NCBI RefSeq assembly: GCF_052116145.1
Contig: NZ_JBQKLQ010000001.1
Location: 496,001 to 560,000 of the forward strand
Length of the DNA: 64,000 nt
DNA from: Fundicoccus sp052116145
Lineage (GTDB): Bacteria; Bacillota; Bacilli; Lactobacillales; Aerococcaceae
Reading direction: 5' to 3'
In this document: piece after piece, positions 1 to 8,120 of the stretch
How the letters are laid out: every line of letters begins with the position of its first letter
Numbering within the stretch: position 1 is the first letter of the stretch
The notes under the pieces: model-generated
What the model was told of the DNA's origin: nothing
Database searches by the model: none
The model's input: only the letters and a program-made list of their open reading frames with translations
Program-made: the position numbers and the translations under genes

Positions 1-468
1 AATCAGCACAAGATAGCGTCGACAAACATTCGCGAACAAATAGAAAATGGCCAAATTGAAGTCGCGAATAAGGAACTAGGATATTTATACCAAACATCAG
101 GTACTGTCGTTCATGGTGAAAAACGCGGGAGCGCCTTGCTTGGTTACCCAACAGCTAATGTTGAAACAACAAGTAAAGAGCTTCTTCCGGGCATTGGTGT
201 TTATATAGTAGAATTCTTTGTTTCAGAAAAGTGGCACCAAGGGATGGCCTCTGTTGGTTATAATGTAACATTCGGCGAAAATCGTCCAGTAACGTGTGAG
301 GTCTTTATATTAGACTTTGACCAAATGATTTACGGTGAAAATGTTAAAGTCCGTTGGCACCATTACTTACGTGGGGAAATTAAATTCGATGGCCTTGATG
401 GTCTAATTAAACAACTTGATCAAGATTTAGTGGATACCCGTGAATACTTTGCTGAATTAAATCAATAG
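1..468 (+). CDS. ribF: Bifunctional riboflavin kinase / FAD synthetase, C-terminal part
   Basis: The reading frame is open from the first base, so the 5' end lies outside the window. The first residues (STNIRE, then an ExAN-like stretch) resemble the end of the FAD synthetase half. They are followed by the flavokinase entry VVHGEKRG and by GYPTANV, whose PTAN is the flavin/nucleotide-binding signature of the riboflavin kinase domain. The enzyme phosphorylates riboflavin to FMN and adenylates FMN to FAD in the cytoplasm. About 155 codons are present of a usual 310 or so. The gene ends about 60 bp before hemW, with no obvious terminator between them. Confidence 0.93.
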   Translation, partial: NQHKIASTNIREQIENGQIEVANKELGYLYQTSGTVVHGEKRGSALLGYPTANVETTSKELLPGIGVYIVEFFVSEKWHQGMASVGYNVTFGENRPVTCEVFILDFDQMIYGENVKVRWHHYLRGEIKFDGLDGLIKQLDQDLVDTREYFAELNQ

Positions 469-527
469 CTCAATAAGTTAAGCGTTAAAGTCAAGGACCG
501 AGCGTCAAATAGGATAGGAGAGAATTC

Positions 528-1691
528 ATGGTAACGACCAAGCAAGCAGATGCGGTTTATATTCACATTCCTTTTTGTAAAAAGATTTGTCATTATTGTG
601 CATTTAATAAGTACTTTTACGACGGACAACCAGTAGGTCGTTACTTGGATGGTTTAGAACAGGAAATGTCTCTTTATTCTTTAAAGCAAGATGAGGCTTT
701 GGACACCGTCTATATCGGTGGCGGAACTCCAAGTTGCTTAAGTATGCAAGAATTAGATCAATTGATGCAAAGCGTCCATAGACATATGAGGTTAGATAAG
801 CAAACAGAGTTTACCTTTGAAATAAACCCAGGTGAATTGTCACTAGAAAAATGTCAGTTGCTTTATGATTATGGAGTGAACCGAATTAGTATGGGAGTTC
901 AAACCTTTAATGATAATTTATTACGTCGTATTGGCCGCAATCATCGTGTCAGACATGTTTATCAATCGATTGACTGGTTGCGTCAATCGGGTTTTAAAGC
1001 ATTAAGCATTGATTTAATCTTCCGATTGCCTGGTCAGACACTTGAGGATTTTAATGAGAGTTTAAAAAAAGCGCTCGAATTGCAATTGCCGCATTATTCC
1101 TTGTATTCTCTGATTATTGAACAACAAACACTTTTTCAACAATTAATGCGCGAAGGGAAACTACCGATTCCTAATGAAGATACGGATGCTGATATGTTCG
1201 AACTCGCCATTAAACAGTTGAGTGAGCATCAGATTAATCAATATGAAATTAGTAACTTTGCAATGAAAGGCTATGAATCACGACATAATCTAAAATACTG
1301 GCAGTATCAACCATACTTTGGTTTTGGCGCCGGTGCCCACGGTTTTGTCGATGGCGTACGCTATTATAATCATGGACCAGTGCACCACTATTTGAAACAA
1401 ACGCAACAACAGTCGAAGCCAATCATCAATCAATTAACACTAAATCAAAACGATCAGATGGAAGAATACATATTCTTAGCGCTGAGGACGAATCGAGGAT
1501 TTAGTTTACAAGAGTTTGAAAGCAAATTTTATTATTCAGCGCTTGAATTATTTGGGGAGTTTTTTAATAAGCAAGTAGCGCAAGAATTAATGATAATTGA
1601 AAGAGAGACTGTTCGTTTAACTAATCGTGGGTTGTTTCTCGCAGATACCGTATTTCGCGAACTCATCGGCTGGTTAAACGTTGTAAAATGA
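528..1691 (+). CDS. hemW: HemW-like radical SAM protein (heme chaperone, coproporphyrinogen oxidase-like)
   Basis: A 387-residue radical SAM protein. The N-terminus carries the CxxxCxxC [4Fe-4S]/SAM motif (Cys17, Cys21, Cys24, in PFCKKICHYC) with FNKY just after, and the glycine-rich GGGTP of the fold at about residues 64-68. A HemN_C-type C-terminal domain follows. In this family the CxxxCxxC followed by Tyr-Cys and the small size point to HemW rather than true HemN. HemW binds heme and is thought to deliver it to respiratory proteins. Its position directly upstream of hrcA is common in Firmicutes. AGGAGAG lies 6-7 bases before the ATG. Confidence 0.92.
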   Translation: MVTTKQADAVYIHIPFCKKICHYCAFNKYFYDGQPVGRYLDGLEQEMSLYSLKQDEALDTVYIGGGTPSCLSMQELDQLMQSVHRHMRLDKQTEFTFEINPGELSLEKCQLLYDYGVNRISMGVQTFNDNLLRRIGRNHRVRHVYQSIDWLRQSGFKALSIDLIFRLPGQTLEDFNESLKKALELQLPHYSLYSLIIEQQTLFQQLMREGKLPIPNEDTDADMFELAIKQLSEHQINQYEISNFAMKGYESRHNLKYWQYQPYFGFGAGAHGFVDGVRYYNHGPVHHYLKQTQQQSKPIINQLTLNQNDQMEEYIFLALRTNRGFSLQEFESKFYYSALELFGEFFNKQVAQELMIIERETVRLTNRGLFLADTVFRELIGWLNVVK

Positions 1692-1728
1692 ACTGATATA
1701 AAATAAATGTATCTATTGATCCAGCGGA

Positions 1729-1770
1729 CTAGCACTCTTTATGTAAGAGTGCTAGTTTTTTGTATTTTTT
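1729..1770 (+). terminator. hemW terminator that is also a perfect CIRCE-type inverted repeat
   Basis: CTAGCACTC (1729-1737), nine bases, then GAGTGCTAG (1747-1755), followed by a T-rich run. The two arms are perfectly complementary and match the HrcA operator (CIRCE, TTAGCACTC-N9-GAGTGCTAA) in every base except the outermost pair. It therefore looks like a Rho-independent terminator for hemW built from a CIRCE element. Whether HrcA binds it is inference. Confidence 0.75.
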
Positions 1771-1782
1771 GAAGAAAAAGCC

Positions 1783-1846
1783 TTGACATGCCCCAGAATA
1801 GCGTGTAATATAATAGATGTTAGCACTCCTATAATTTAAGTGCTAA
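1783..1846 (+). promoter_or_regulatory. Promoter and CIRCE operator of the hrcA-grpE-dnaK operon
   Basis: A -35 TTGACA (1783-1788) lies 17 bases from TAATAT (1806-1811), which overlaps an alternative TATAAT (1809-1814). The operator TTAGCACTC (1820-1828), nine bases, AAGTGCTAA (1838-1846) starts right after the -10, where HrcA would block transcription. The right arm has one change (A for G) from the CIRCE consensus. With the preceding perfect repeat this gives two CIRCE-type sites 91 bases apart. Confidence 0.9.
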
Positions 1847-1871
1847 ACCAAAGTGAGGTGAGCGAATCTAC

Positions 1872-2888
1872 ATGTTAACACCGAGGCAAAGGCAAGTTCT
1901 TTACTTAATCGTTAGATTATATAGTGAGTTTGAAGAACCCGTTGGTTCTAAAACTTTATTAAGAGAGAGTCTTCTAAACGTCAGTCCAGCAACCATTCGA
2001 AATGATATGGTCGTTTTGGAAAGAGAAGGATTGCTGAGGAAAGCACACACTTCAAGTGGTCGAATTCCATCTTTCAGTGGCTATCGTTATTATGTTGACC
2101 GCTTAATCCATCACGAAGATGAGATGAAAGTCTTAGAAGAAGATGATCATGCAATTGCCGAATTATTTCATGAACGCCAAGCAGATGATTTACAGTTAGC
2201 TCAAATGGCTGCCGATATTCTGGTTTCTTTAACAGGTTATACAGCTGTTGTCTTAGGACAGAGCAATGACTCCCATCATCTGAAAGAGTTTAAGCTTGTT
2301 TATCTAAATGAGAAGAACTTAATTGCTATTATGATTACAGACGGAGGCCGTGTCGAAACTCAATTGTTCGTCACGCTTTATCCAGTAACTAAAGAAATGG
2401 TGATGAAGGCTTCAGAAATAGTCAACAATGAGTTAATAGGAACAAGTATTGAAGATGTTTACCATCGCTTAAAACTGACGATACCATTACTAACTCAACG
2501 AGCAGTTTCATATCAATTTGATTTTTCTCCCTTAGCTGAGAAAACTCTTCATAGTTTGAAAGGGCGCCAATATCATATTGGTGGTAAAAACAATTTATTT
2601 GATTTTATAGAGCCCCAAACAGACTCAGAAGATTTAAAGAAATTATTTACGATGGTGGATGGTTCTGCCAGTATGTATGATATGCTTGAAAATCGGAATC
2701 AAGGAATTGAAGTTCTTTTCGGAGCGGATATGTCGCCCTATGGGATAGCAAATCTTAGTATGGTAACAGGGAAGTTTCAACAACAAAATCAAGAAATCAC
2801 ATTGGGTCTGATTGGCCCCACAACCATGCCTTATCACCGTATTATCGGCTTAATGGAGAAAATGATTACAGAATTATCCAATTACTAG
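1872..2888 (+). CDS. hrcA: Heat-inducible transcription repressor HrcA
   Basis: A 338-residue repressor that binds CIRCE and shuts off the dnaK operon, with GroEL-dependent activity in well-studied species. The N-terminal winged helix (about residues 1-75) contains LTPRQRQVLYLIV, EEPVGSKTL, SPATIRNDM and the SSGRIPS loop, all typical of HrcA. The rest is the GAF-like dimerisation region. GAGGTG lies ahead of the ATG. It is the first gene of the operon and sits directly behind its own operator, so it is autoregulated by inference. Confidence 0.96.
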   Translation: MLTPRQRQVLYLIVRLYSEFEEPVGSKTLLRESLLNVSPATIRNDMVVLEREGLLRKAHTSSGRIPSFSGYRYYVDRLIHHEDEMKVLEEDDHAIAELFHERQADDLQLAQMAADILVSLTGYTAVVLGQSNDSHHLKEFKLVYLNEKNLIAIMITDGGRVETQLFVTLYPVTKEMVMKASEIVNNELIGTSIEDVYHRLKLTIPLLTQRAVSYQFDFSPLAEKTLHSLKGRQYHIGGKNNLFDFIEPQTDSEDLKKLFTMVDGSASMYDMLENRNQGIEVLFGADMSPYGIANLSMVTGKFQQQNQEITLGLIGPTTMPYHRIIGLMEKMITELSNY

Positions 2889-2921
2889 TTAAACGACTAT
2901 ATAAAATGAGGAGGTAGAAAA

Positions 2922-3515
2922 TTGACAGAAGAAAACAAACATGTCGAGGACTCTACTGTAAAAGATGAGACACTATTTGAAACAGATAGCATCGAATCAG
3001 AAGAGGAAATTGCAAATGAAACGACTGAAACAATTACAACAGAAGATGATACAGATGCTAAAAAAGATGACTTAGCTGAACTTACTGCAGCAAATGAAGC
3101 TCTAGAAGACAGAGTATTACGTCTACAAGCTGAAATTTCAAATATGCAACGTACGAATACACGTGAGCGTCAAAACGCAGCGAAGTATCGTTCGCAAAGT
3201 TTAGCTACAAATCTACTGGAAGTTGTCGATAACTTTGAACGTGCTCTAGCAACGGAAGTAACAAGTGAAGATGCTTTAACACTAAAAAAAGGAATCGAAA
3301 TGGTTCATGGGCAACTAATTACTGCGCTAGAACGTGAAAAAGTGACTGTAATCGATCCGTTGAATGAAGCGTTTGATCCAAACTTCCACCAAGCAGTCAG
3401 CACGATGCCGGCAGAAGAAGGGCAAGCAAGCGATGTTGTCGTGAATGTATTACAAAAAGGTTATTTACTAGATGACCGTGTCATTCGTCCGGCTATGGTC
3501 ATTGTATCAGCGTAA
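2922..3515 (+). CDS. grpE: Nucleotide exchange factor GrpE
   Basis: A 197-residue DnaK co-chaperone that releases ADP from DnaK. The first 50 or so residues are very acidic and probably disordered. A long coiled coil follows (about residues 50-110, LAELTAANEALEDRVLRLQAE), then the beta domain with PLNEAFDPNFHQAV and the C-terminal VIRPAMVIVS. The start codon is TTG at 2922, chosen because AGGAGG sits nine bases upstream and no ATG is near. It is 33 bases downstream of hrcA, in one operon. Confidence 0.96.
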   Translation: MTEENKHVEDSTVKDETLFETDSIESEEEIANETTETITTEDDTDAKKDDLAELTAANEALEDRVLRLQAEISNMQRTNTRERQNAAKYRSQSLATNLLEVVDNFERALATEVTSEDALTLKKGIEMVHGQLITALEREKVTVIDPLNEAFDPNFHQAVSTMPAEEGQASDVVVNVLQKGYLLDDRVIRPAMVIVSA

Positions 3516-3556
3516 ACGTATATAAATAAACAATTTAAGAAAAGAGGAAACAAATT

Positions 3557-5392
3557 ATGGCAAAAATTATTGGTATTGACTTAGGTACAACTAACTCTGC
3601 GGTTGCTGTTTTAGAGGGTGGAGAGGCAAAAATTATTCCAAACCCAGAAGGTAACCGTACGACACCTTCAGTTGTCGCTTTTAAAAATGACGAAATTCAA
3701 ATTGGTGAAGTAGCTAAGCGTCAAGCAGTGACTAATCCACATACAGTAAGCTCAATTAAACGTCACATTGGTGAGGGCAACTACAAAGCTGAAATGGATG
3801 GCAAAGACTACACACCACAAGAAATTTCAGCAATGATCTTGCAACACTTAAAGAGCTACGCAGAAGATTATTTAGGTGAAAAAGTAGAAAAAGCTGTTAT
3901 CACTGTTCCAGCTTATTTTAACGATGCACAACGTCAAGCAACTAAAGATGCTGGTCGTATTGCAGGTTTAGAAGTAGAACGTATTGTTAACGAGCCAACG
4001 GCTGCCGCTTTAGCTTACGGTTTAGATAAAACTGATGCTGAAGAAAGAATCTTAGTATTCGACTTAGGTGGTGGTACATTTGACGTGTCAATCCTTGAAT
4101 TAGGTGACGGAGTCTTTGATGTATTATCAACTGCTGGTGATAATAAATTAGGTGGAGATGACTTCGACGAGAAAATCATCGACTACTTAGTAGCAGAATT
4201 CAAAAAAGAAAACGGCGTTGACTTATCTAATGATAAAATGGCTTTACAACGTCTAAAAGACGCAGCTGAAAAAGCTAAAAAAGACCTATCAGGTGTATCA
4301 AGCACTCAAATCAGCTTACCATTCATCACTGCTTCAGATGCTGGTCCATTACACTTAGAAATTTCATTAACTCGTGCTAAATTTGATGAATTAACACATG
4401 ATTTAGTTGAAAGAACTAAAGGGCCAGTTCGTCAAGCATTAAAAGATGCTGGTTTATCACAATCAGAAATTAACGAAGTTATTTTAGTTGGTGGTTCAAC
4501 ACGTATTCCTGCAGTTGTTGATGCAGTACGTAAAGAAACAGGTAAAGAACCAAATAAATCAGTGAACCCTGACGAAGTAGTTGCAATGGGTGCAGCAATC
4601 CAAGGTGGAGTAATCTCTGGAGATGTGAAAGATATCGTATTACTTGATGTTACACCATTATCATTAGGTATCGAAACAATGGGTGGCGTGTTTACTAAAT
4701 TAATTGACCGTAACACGACAATTCCAACAAGTAAATCACAAGTGTTCTCAACAGCAGCTGATAACCAACCAGCAGTAGATGTTCATGTATTGCAAGGTGA
4801 GCGTCAAATGGCAGCTGACAACAAAACTTTAGGTCGCTTCCAATTAACGGATATCCCATCTGCACCGCGTGGTGTGCCACAAATCGAAGTAACATTCGAC
4901 ATTGACAAAAACGGTATCGTTAACGTAAGTGCCAAAGACTTAGGTACTAAGAAAGAACAAACAATTACAATCAAATCTTCATCAGGTTTAACAGACGAAG
5001 AAATCGAACGTATGGTTAAAGATGCAGAAGCAAACGCTGAAGCAGATAAAGCTCGTCGTGAAGAAGCTGACCTACGTAATGAAGTAGATCAATTAATCTT
5101 TACAACTGATAAAACGTTAGGCGAATTAAAAGATAAAGTATCTGAAGAAGAAATCACACAAGCTGAAGCTGCACGTGATGATTTAAAAGCTGCGGTTGAA
5201 GCAAATGATTTAGAAGATATGAAAGTTAAACGTGATGCATTAAATGAGGTTGTTCAAAACTTAACTATTAAGTTATACGAACAAGCTGCTCAAGAAGCAC
5301 AAGCTGCTGAAGGAGCTGAAGATGCAACTAACGCAACAGGTTCAGCTGATGATGTTGTAGATGCTGACTTTGAAGAAGTTGACGAAGACTAA
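3557..5392 (+). CDS. dnaK: Molecular chaperone DnaK (Hsp70)
   Basis: A 611-residue Hsp70. The ATPase domain opens with GIDLGTTNSAVAV and contains DLGGGTFDVSIL and GGSTRIPAV. The substrate-binding domain follows, and the C-terminus is alanine/glutamate-rich and ends EEVDED. It is shorter than Proteobacterial DnaK, as usual for Firmicutes, which lack a segment in the ATPase domain. Together with GrpE and DnaJ it refolds proteins in the cytoplasm. It lies in the HrcA-controlled operon. The codon use is highly biased (GGT, GTA, CGT), as for an abundant protein. Confidence 0.98.
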   Translation: MAKIIGIDLGTTNSAVAVLEGGEAKIIPNPEGNRTTPSVVAFKNDEIQIGEVAKRQAVTNPHTVSSIKRHIGEGNYKAEMDGKDYTPQEISAMILQHLKSYAEDYLGEKVEKAVITVPAYFNDAQRQATKDAGRIAGLEVERIVNEPTAAALAYGLDKTDAEERILVFDLGGGTFDVSILELGDGVFDVLSTAGDNKLGGDDFDEKIIDYLVAEFKKENGVDLSNDKMALQRLKDAAEKAKKDLSGVSSTQISLPFITASDAGPLHLEISLTRAKFDELTHDLVERTKGPVRQALKDAGLSQSEINEVILVGGSTRIPAVVDAVRKETGKEPNKSVNPDEVVAMGAAIQGGVISGDVKDIVLLDVTPLSLGIETMGGVFTKLIDRNTTIPTSKSQVFSTAADNQPAVDVHVLQGERQMAADNKTLGRFQLTDIPSAPRGVPQIEVTFDIDKNGIVNVSAKDLGTKKEQTITIKSSSGLTDEEIERMVKDAEANAEADKARREEADLRNEVDQLIFTTDKTLGELKDKVSEEEITQAEAARDDLKAAVEANDLEDMKVKRDALNEVVQNLTIKLYEQAAQEAQAAEGAEDATNATGSADDVVDADFEEVDED

Positions 5393-5421
5393 TTTTATGT
5401 TAACTAGCGTCTTTGCTATTA

Positions 5422-5455
5422 AAGCCAAGGGTGAAAGACGCCCTTGGCTTTTCTA
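5422..5455 (+). terminator. Hairpin between dnaK and dnaJ
   Basis: AAGCCAAGGG and CCCTTGGCTT form a perfect stem with a 9-base loop and a short T-rich tail (CTTTTCT). It probably ends or thins transcription after dnaK, so dnaJ would be made at a lower level or partly from its own promoter. A small inverted repeat TGCATA-AAG-TATGCA (5469-5483) lies between this hairpin and dnaJ. Confidence 0.75.
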
Positions 5456-5511
5456 TCAAAGGTGATTATGCATAAAGTATGCAATGAATTACTTATACGA
5501 GGGGGTAGAGT

Positions 5512-6651
5512 ATGGCGAATAAAAGAGATTATTATGACGTCCTAGGTGTCTCACGTGATGCCTCAGATGTTGAAATAAAAAAAGCCTACCGAAAATTATC
5601 AAAAAAATACCATCCTGATATTAATAAAGCAGCGGATGCAGATGCTAAGTTTAAAGAAGTGACTGAAGCTTATGAAATGTTAAGTGATGCTCAAAAACGT
5701 GCAGCTTATGACCAGTATGGTCATGCAGCCAATGATCCAAACTTTGGAGCTGGCTTTGGGGGCGCAGGCTTCGGCGGTGGTGGAGCAGGCGGCTTTGGTT
5801 TCGAAGATATCTTTGAAAGTTTCTTCGGTGGACAAAGTGGTGGCTCTAGACGACCAAACGCTCCACAAAGAGGGAACGATTTACAATATCGGGTTGATAT
5901 CAGCTTTGAAGAAGCAATTTTTGGTAAAGAAACAACGATCAAATATAAACGAAAAGAAGAATGTCACACCTGTCATGGTTCAGGTGCTAAAGAAGGTACA
6001 GAGCCGGTTACGTGTTCTAAATGTCATGGTGCAGGTGCGGTACAAGTCGAAAGAAATACACCATTTGGTCGTGTAATGACTCAAGCTACTTGTGATGTGT
6101 GTCAGGGTACTGGTAAAGAAATCAAAGAAAAGTGTACAACATGTGCAGGTTCAGGTAGTGAAACTGTAGATCATTCTGTTAAAGTCACAGTGCCAGCTGG
6201 TATTGAAGATGATCAACAAATGCGTCTAAGCGGACAAGGAGAAGCCGGTAAAAACGGGGGTCCTTACGGAGACCTTTATGTAGTCTTCAGAGTACGACCA
6301 AGCGATAAGTTCACTCGTGAAGGAAGTGAAATATACTTTAATCTTCCGTTATCATTCAGTCAAGCAGCACTAGGTGATGAAATTAAAGTACCAACTGTTC
6401 ATGGTGCGGTGAAATTGAAAGTACCTGCAGGAACCCAAACGGGCACTACTTTCCGACTAAAAGGAAAAGGTGCACCAAGTGTACGTTCAGGTTACCAAGG
6501 TGATCAACACGTTACCGTTAACATTGTTACACCTAAGAAATTAACAGATAAACAAAGGGAATTATTAAAACAATTCGCTAAAGAATCTGGTGAAGAAATC
6601 AAAGGGAATGATCCTGGTTTCTTCAATAAAGTAAAAGACTTATTTGATTAA
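5512..6651 (+). CDS. dnaJ: Chaperone protein DnaJ (Hsp40)
   Basis: A 379-residue class I Hsp40. It has a J domain at residues 4-70 with the HPD motif at 34-36 that stimulates DnaK ATPase, a glycine/phenylalanine-rich linker (about 75-115), and four CxxCxGxG-type zinc repeats (CHTCHGSG, CSKCHGAG, CDVCQGTG, CTTCAGSG). The C-terminal substrate-binding domains follow. GAGGGGG precedes the ATG. It is the last gene of the heat-shock operon and is followed by a strong terminator, after which the order expected in relatives (lepA next) is broken by the decayed island. Confidence 0.97.
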   Translation: MANKRDYYDVLGVSRDASDVEIKKAYRKLSKKYHPDINKAADADAKFKEVTEAYEMLSDAQKRAAYDQYGHAANDPNFGAGFGGAGFGGGGAGGFGFEDIFESFFGGQSGGSRRPNAPQRGNDLQYRVDISFEEAIFGKETTIKYKRKEECHTCHGSGAKEGTEPVTCSKCHGAGAVQVERNTPFGRVMTQATCDVCQGTGKEIKEKCTTCAGSGSETVDHSVKVTVPAGIEDDQQMRLSGQGEAGKNGGPYGDLYVVFRVRPSDKFTREGSEIYFNLPLSFSQAALGDEIKVPTVHGAVKLKVPAGTQTGTTFRLKGKGAPSVRSGYQGDQHVTVNIVTPKKLTDKQRELLKQFAKESGEEIKGNDPGFFNKVKDLFD

Positions 6652-6674
6652 TACTAAAGGGTTTAAAAATTTGA

Positions 6675-6709
6675 GTGTCGGTGAGGAAATCCTCGCTGAT
6701 ACTTTTTTT
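6675..6709 (+). terminator. Terminator of dnaJ
   Basis: A 12-bp stem with some G-T pairs (GTGTCGGTGAGG / CCTCGCTGATAC), loop AAAT, followed by seven T. It ends the heat-shock operon. Confidence 0.88.
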
Positions 6710-6714
6710 GTTTT

Positions 6715-7060
6715 AGGTTTTGAATTGGCAAATTAAATGCAACACCTTGTCAAAGAAGAGCTCATAAGGCGTTTCTAACCTTAGCACTTACGCTTATTTA
6801 GTTTATCAAGTAATCTGTTCAATAGCTTGTTAAAGCTTCTGTTTTTGGAAAGTACTCTCTTAGTAGTCCAGTTGTATTTTAATTTATTCCTTTTTGCCAA
6901 GGGGCATGAGGGTCTGCGAAATAAAACGAGATGTGATCTAAATATTGAGTGACTTCTCGATGTTTCGAAAAGTCTTTTCCACGGTCTGGAGTAATGGATT
7001 TTCTTTTACTATTCGCTAGAGCAGCTAGTCAATTAATGACGGCATCACGCACGTTGTTCG
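6715..7060 (-). pseudogene. IS30-family transposase remnant (3' part, several stops and frameshifts)
   Basis: Reading the minus strand downward from about 7058 gives NNVRDAVIN, a stop, then SITPDRGKDFSKH, FYFADPHAPWQKG, a stop, NTTGLLREYFPK, and, after frame changes, TPYELFFDKVLHL. These are the catalytic-core landmarks of IS30-family transposases in the right order, including the PDPHAPWQ-type motif and the closing YELFFDKVLHL. At least two stops and two frameshifts make it non-functional. The 5' half of the transposase is missing and is replaced by an IS3 fragment, so the two elements are joined at about 7060. Confidence 0.8.
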
Positions 7061-7405
7061 CTATAATGGACGGTTCGGTTATGCCAAAGACATTCGCCGT
7101 ATCTTTATAGGAAGCACTGGTGTCTTGTTTAAATCTTAATACATCTAGTTTGAAATTCAAAGGATACTTTTTGTTAGTCTTCTTTCTTTTAAGACCATCC
7201 TTCCCAAATGTTTTGTACTGATTAACCCATTTTCCAATTAGAGCAGAGTCAGATATGGCATGTTTTTTAGTGAGTAAAGTATATCCCAATGTGCCATTTA
7301 AATACTCTTGAACAACATTTAATTTAAATTCATATGAGTACTTTTTTGACATGAAAATAACCCCCGTAAAGTTAGATTTTTAACTCTAACTTTTGGGGGC
7401 ACATC
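7029..7405 (-). mobile_element. IS3-family element remnant: 5' end and OrfA fragment
   Basis: An open frame of 107 codons (7352 down to 7029) begins MSKKYSYEFKLNVVQEYL and contains a helix-turn-helix region (IGKWVNQYKTFGKDGLKRKK) and a second one (DTANVFGITEPSIIA). This is the layout of IS3-family OrfA proteins. After about IIA the sequence switches to IS30-type sequence, so OrfA is truncated and OrfB is absent. Upstream of the start (7353-7405) lies the element end, with GTTAGA/TCTAAC-type inverted sequence and a run ending in GGGGGCACATCACA, as seen at IS3-family termini. The open frame is a chimera and not an intact gene. Confidence 0.75.
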
Positions 7406-7480
7406 ACATTTTTGAATTCGAATAGTCTTTTTTTGTTCAATAATCTTGGGTACTGGTGAGGAAAACCTCTAAGAACCTAA

Positions 7481-7513
7481 AATTCAGCTCTCCTAACGAA
7501 GCTGGATTTTTAT
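7481..7513 (+). terminator. Terminator-like hairpin in the decayed island
   Basis: AATTCAGCT and AGCTGGATT pair (one G-T) across a 10-base loop and are followed by a T-rich tail. It is not next to an intact plus-strand gene and may be left from a lost one. Confidence 0.5.
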
Positions 7514-7619
7514 CAGTTCAAAATTTTTTAGTGTCGATAGCTATAGAAAGTCAGAATGATTCGTAACTTCGGCTTTTTTTGCGGCATAATTTAGTCGAGT
7601 ATTGAAAAGCGTTAATCAG

Positions 7620-8120
7620 CAGTCTCTTCACCTGAAAAGAGTAGCAGTCTAATAGTTTTGTTAGGTTTGGCCTGTAAGTTTTGACAAAGGAATACACAAG
7701 CCCTTATATTATCTAAATTTGTGTAGCCAAATCCACTGCGTTAAATCGTCTTGATCTTGTTGTTAGTTTCTTCCACCATTCTGTTCGATAAAGTATGGGT
7801 TAAGCTGCTCTCAATGGCTTCGAGGTAATGAAATAAGGGGGTAAAGGTCGTTCGGAAATGACTTGAAACGGTATGCTTTCGAATGATAGATAAAACAGTT
7901 TATAGTTGTGATTCATGATATCGGCTTTTAGATCGTTAATCAACGCGTACTCTAATCGGAGTCTTGGATCGATGGATAGAGTGTAATCAATCATACTTTT
8001 TTCAGTGACGAGCCCTCAAACAAGCGATGGCTATGGTAGTCTTAAAAGTTTAATTCCTCTCGATACTTTAAGGGCAACTTCCATAAACGATTCAGTTTAG
8101 TATAGCGCAATATGAATTCT
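7620..8120 (-). pseudogene. ISL3-family transposase remnant (C-terminal part)
   Basis: Minus-strand reading, with frame changes, gives RYTKLNRLWKLPLKYREELNF near 8090-8030, then SIDPRLRLEYALINDLKAD (7994-7900), and then NRMVEETNNKIKTI and GFGYTNLDNIRA with LQAKPNKT (7790-7670). The order W-K-L-L, S-x-D-P-x-L-x-x-Y, then E-x-T-N-N-K-I-K and G-Y-x-N-F matches the C-terminal third of ISL3-family transposases. Stops and frameshifts are scattered through it. No N-terminal part or inverted repeats were recognised. It abuts the stop codon of the Mga-like gene. Confidence 0.7.

Noticed and set aside
7029..7352. Intact small DNA-binding gene
   Set aside because: The open frame is an IS3 OrfA fragment joined to IS30 sequence and ends at a chance stop.
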